The notes beneath the pieces were generated by a model, which saw only the letters and a program-made list of their open reading frames with translations, ran no database searches and was not told the DNA's origin. Below, in pieces: positions 49,546 to 50,679 of a stretch of DNA of 50,679 nt. Position 1 is the stretch's first letter; the number at the start of each line of letters is the position of its first letter. A program made the position numbers and the translations under genes. The stretch comes from Albidovulum sp. (GTDB lineage Bacteria; Pseudomonadota; Alphaproteobacteria; Rhodobacterales; Rhodobacteraceae): the NCBI GenBank assembly GCA_030837785.1, contig JAUQYA010000057.1:1-50679 (forward strand), given 5' to 3'.

Positions 49546-50004
49546 ATGCAGATCGACGATACCGACCGCCGCATCCTCCGCCAGCTTCTCGCCGATCCCG
49601 GGCTTGCCACCGCCGATCTCGCCCTTCGCGCCGGCGTCACCGCGGCGACCGCGTGGCGGCGGCTCGAACGGCTCTCGGCGGCAGGGATACTCAGGGGCCG
49701 GCACGCGGTGATCGACTGGCGCGCGCTCGGCTGGGCGGTGGAGGTCAGCTTGCGCTTCACGCTCGACAAGACCCATCCGCGCGCCTTCGACGAGTTCCTC
49801 GACGCCGCCCGCAGGGTGCCCGAGGTGATCGAGATCCAGACCTTCCTCGGCCGGGTCGACGTGCGGCTCAACGTCATCGCCCGCGACATGGGCCACTACC
49901 AGGAGATCTACCGCGACCGCATCCTGACGCTGCCGCACATCGCCGACATCGAAAGCCTGATGCTCGTCTCCACGATCAGGCGCACAGGGAGTCTTCCGCT
50001 GTGA
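49546..50004 (+). CDS. Lrp/AsnC-family regulator, first copy
   Basis: This 152-residue regulator has the N-terminal helix-turn-helix (DTDRRILRQLLADPGLATADLALRAGVTAATAWRRLERLSAAGILRG) and a C-terminal RAM ligand domain (RVPEVIEIQTFLGRVDVRLNVIARDMGHY). It is divergent from ilvC, so it may respond to branched-chain amino acids. It is followed by a second Lrp-family gene. The stop TGA is part of a 14-bp tandem repeat with the next start region. Confidence 0.88.
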   Translation: MQIDDTDRRILRQLLADPGLATADLALRAGVTAATAWRRLERLSAAGILRGRHAVIDWRALGWAVEVSLRFTLDKTHPRAFDEFLDAARRVPEVIEIQTFLGRVDVRLNVIARDMGHYQEIYRDRILTLPHIADIESLMLVSTIRRTGSLPL

Positions 50005-50018
50005 GTCTTCCGCTGTGA
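49991..50018 (+). repeat. 14-bp tandem duplication at the junction of the two Lrp genes
   Basis: GTCTTCCGCTGTGA occurs at 49991-50004 and again at 50005-50018 with no spacer. The first copy ends the first gene (TGA), and the second contains the GTG start of the next. Removing one copy would leave a GTGA overlap between stop and start. Confidence 0.85.
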
Positions 50019-50473
50019 TCGACCTCGACGACATCGACCGCGCCATCCTGCGCCTGCTCGTCGCCGACGCCGGCCAGAGCGCCGGGGCCGTCGGCCGCGC
50101 GCTCGGCCTCAGCCAGCCCGCCGCCTGGCGCCGCATCCGCCGGCTCGAGGAGGCCGGAGTGCTGGCCGGACAGCGGATCGAGCTTGACGCCGCCGCGCTC
50201 GGCTTCACCGTCACCGTCTTCCTTGGCGTCAAGCTCGCCACCAAGGGCCGCGTCAGCCTCGAGGATTTCGAGCGTGCCGCGACCGCGATCCCCGAGGTGC
50301 AGACCGTCCAGCACGTGCTCGGCCTTTACGACTATCGCCTCCGCGTCACCGCCCGCGACCTCGCCGATTTCGAGCGGGTGCTCAGGCGCCGGATCATGAC
50401 GCTGCCGGGCCTGGGCAACGTCGAGGCGAACGTGCTCCTGTCGGAGGAGCGCCGCCCCGGACCGCTCGGCTGA
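50015..50473 (+). CDS. Lrp/AsnC-family regulator, second copy
   Basis: This 152-residue Lrp/AsnC protein has its helix-turn-helix in DDIDRAILRLLVADAGQSAGAVGRALGLSQPAAWRRIRRLEEAGVLAG and a RAM domain (IPEVQTVQHVLGLYDYRLRVTARDLADFERVLRRRIMTLPG). The GTG at 50015 is the probable start; it lies in a 14-bp repeat. The two regulators differ clearly in sequence, so they are paralogues rather than a recent duplicate. They may form mixed oligomers, as some Lrp proteins do. Confidence 0.87.
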   Translation: MIDLDDIDRAILRLLVADAGQSAGAVGRALGLSQPAAWRRIRRLEEAGVLAGQRIELDAAALGFTVTVFLGVKLATKGRVSLEDFERAATAIPEVQTVQHVLGLYDYRLRVTARDLADFERVLRRRIMTLPGLGNVEANVLLSEERRPGPLG

Positions 50474-50548
50474 GGCACTGCACTTGTCACCGCGCGGACC
50501 GATGGGCGCGAAGACCTTGGCCGCGAGCGCGGCATTCTCCCGCCGGCG

Positions 50549-50679
50549 TCAGATCCCGTCGCCGACGAAGGCCTTTTCGACGACGTATTCGCGGGGGTCG
50601 GAATTGGCGCCCTCGCGGAGCCCGAAGCCTTCGAGCACCGCCTTGACGTCGATGTTGAAGGCGAGCGAGCCGCAGACCA
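50549..50679 (-). CDS. fpr: Ferredoxin-NADP reductase-like protein, C-terminal end
   Basis: The last 43 codons of a minus-strand gene are visible. They read VCGSLAFNIDVKAVLEGFGLREGANSDP and end YVVEKAFVGDGI. The CGS motif and the EG-N-P-YVVE-AFV ending are those of plant-type bacterial ferredoxin-NADP reductases, where the C-terminus stacks near the flavin. The start is outside the window. The name rests on this short tail, so a related flavoprotein reductase is possible. Confidence 0.6.
   Translation of the reverse strand, partial: VCGSLAFNIDVKAVLEGFGLREGANSDPREYVVEKAFVGDGI

Overview
The window is GC-rich chromosomal DNA from an alphaproteobacterium of the Rhodobacterales (Rhodobacter/roseobacter relatives). 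The grounds are the choXWV/betIBA choline locus, a PccR-controlled propionyl-CoA locus, FNR-type and Irr-type sites, and the ppk-ppx-hda-perM and folB-folP-glmM blocks. No rRNA, tRNA or CRISPR array was recognised.

Layout. 1-5.1 kb: choline uptake (choW end, choX) divergent from betI-betB-betA, with two copies of a BetI-type operator between them. 5.1-7.9 kb: a DUF1003 membrane protein, pabB-pabC for p-aminobenzoate, and a small DUF465 protein behind an FNR-type dyad. 7.9-9.3 kb: pccR, the propionyl-CoA regulator. 9,393-18,148: a compact Mu-like transposable element (8,756 bp). 18.1-30.6 kb: the rest of the pcc locus (an MFS gene whose 3' end was split by the element, DUF486, pccB, small envelope genes, pccA, a GT-C-like membrane protein, a sulfotransferase-like protein, DUF4174, mcm). 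30.6-32.4 kb: two broken genes, a cytochrome c peroxidase and nhaA, pointing toward each other. 32.5-35.8 kb: miscellaneous small enzymes. 35.9-41.4 kb: ppk, ppx, hda and perM on the minus strand. 41.5-44.1 kb: a divergent pyruvate-phosphate-dikinase-like protein. 44.3-48.3 kb: SleB-type hydrolase, folB, folP, glmM. 48.4-50.7 kb: ilvC divergent from two Lrp/AsnC regulators, then the end of a ferredoxin-NADP reductase gene.

How the genes work together. Choline is imported and oxidised to glycine betaine. Propionyl-CoA is carboxylated by PccAB and isomerised to succinyl-CoA by Mcm under PccR; no epimerase gene lies in the window. Chorismate goes to p-aminobenzoate and on toward folate through FolB and FolP.

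The most interesting part is the Mu-like element. It has an intact transposase/ATPase pair, a CI/Ner-type early switch, Gp16, a Mor-like activator, and arrays of about 22-bp transposase-site-like repeats at both ends, but its only virion genes are a capsid gene and a protease/scaffold gene, plus a broken gpG remnant. Removing the element and one copy of a 4-bp duplication restores a plausible C-terminus and stop codon to the interrupted MFS gene, which fixes the element's boundaries. Whether it is a phage satellite or a decayed prophage cannot be decided from one copy.
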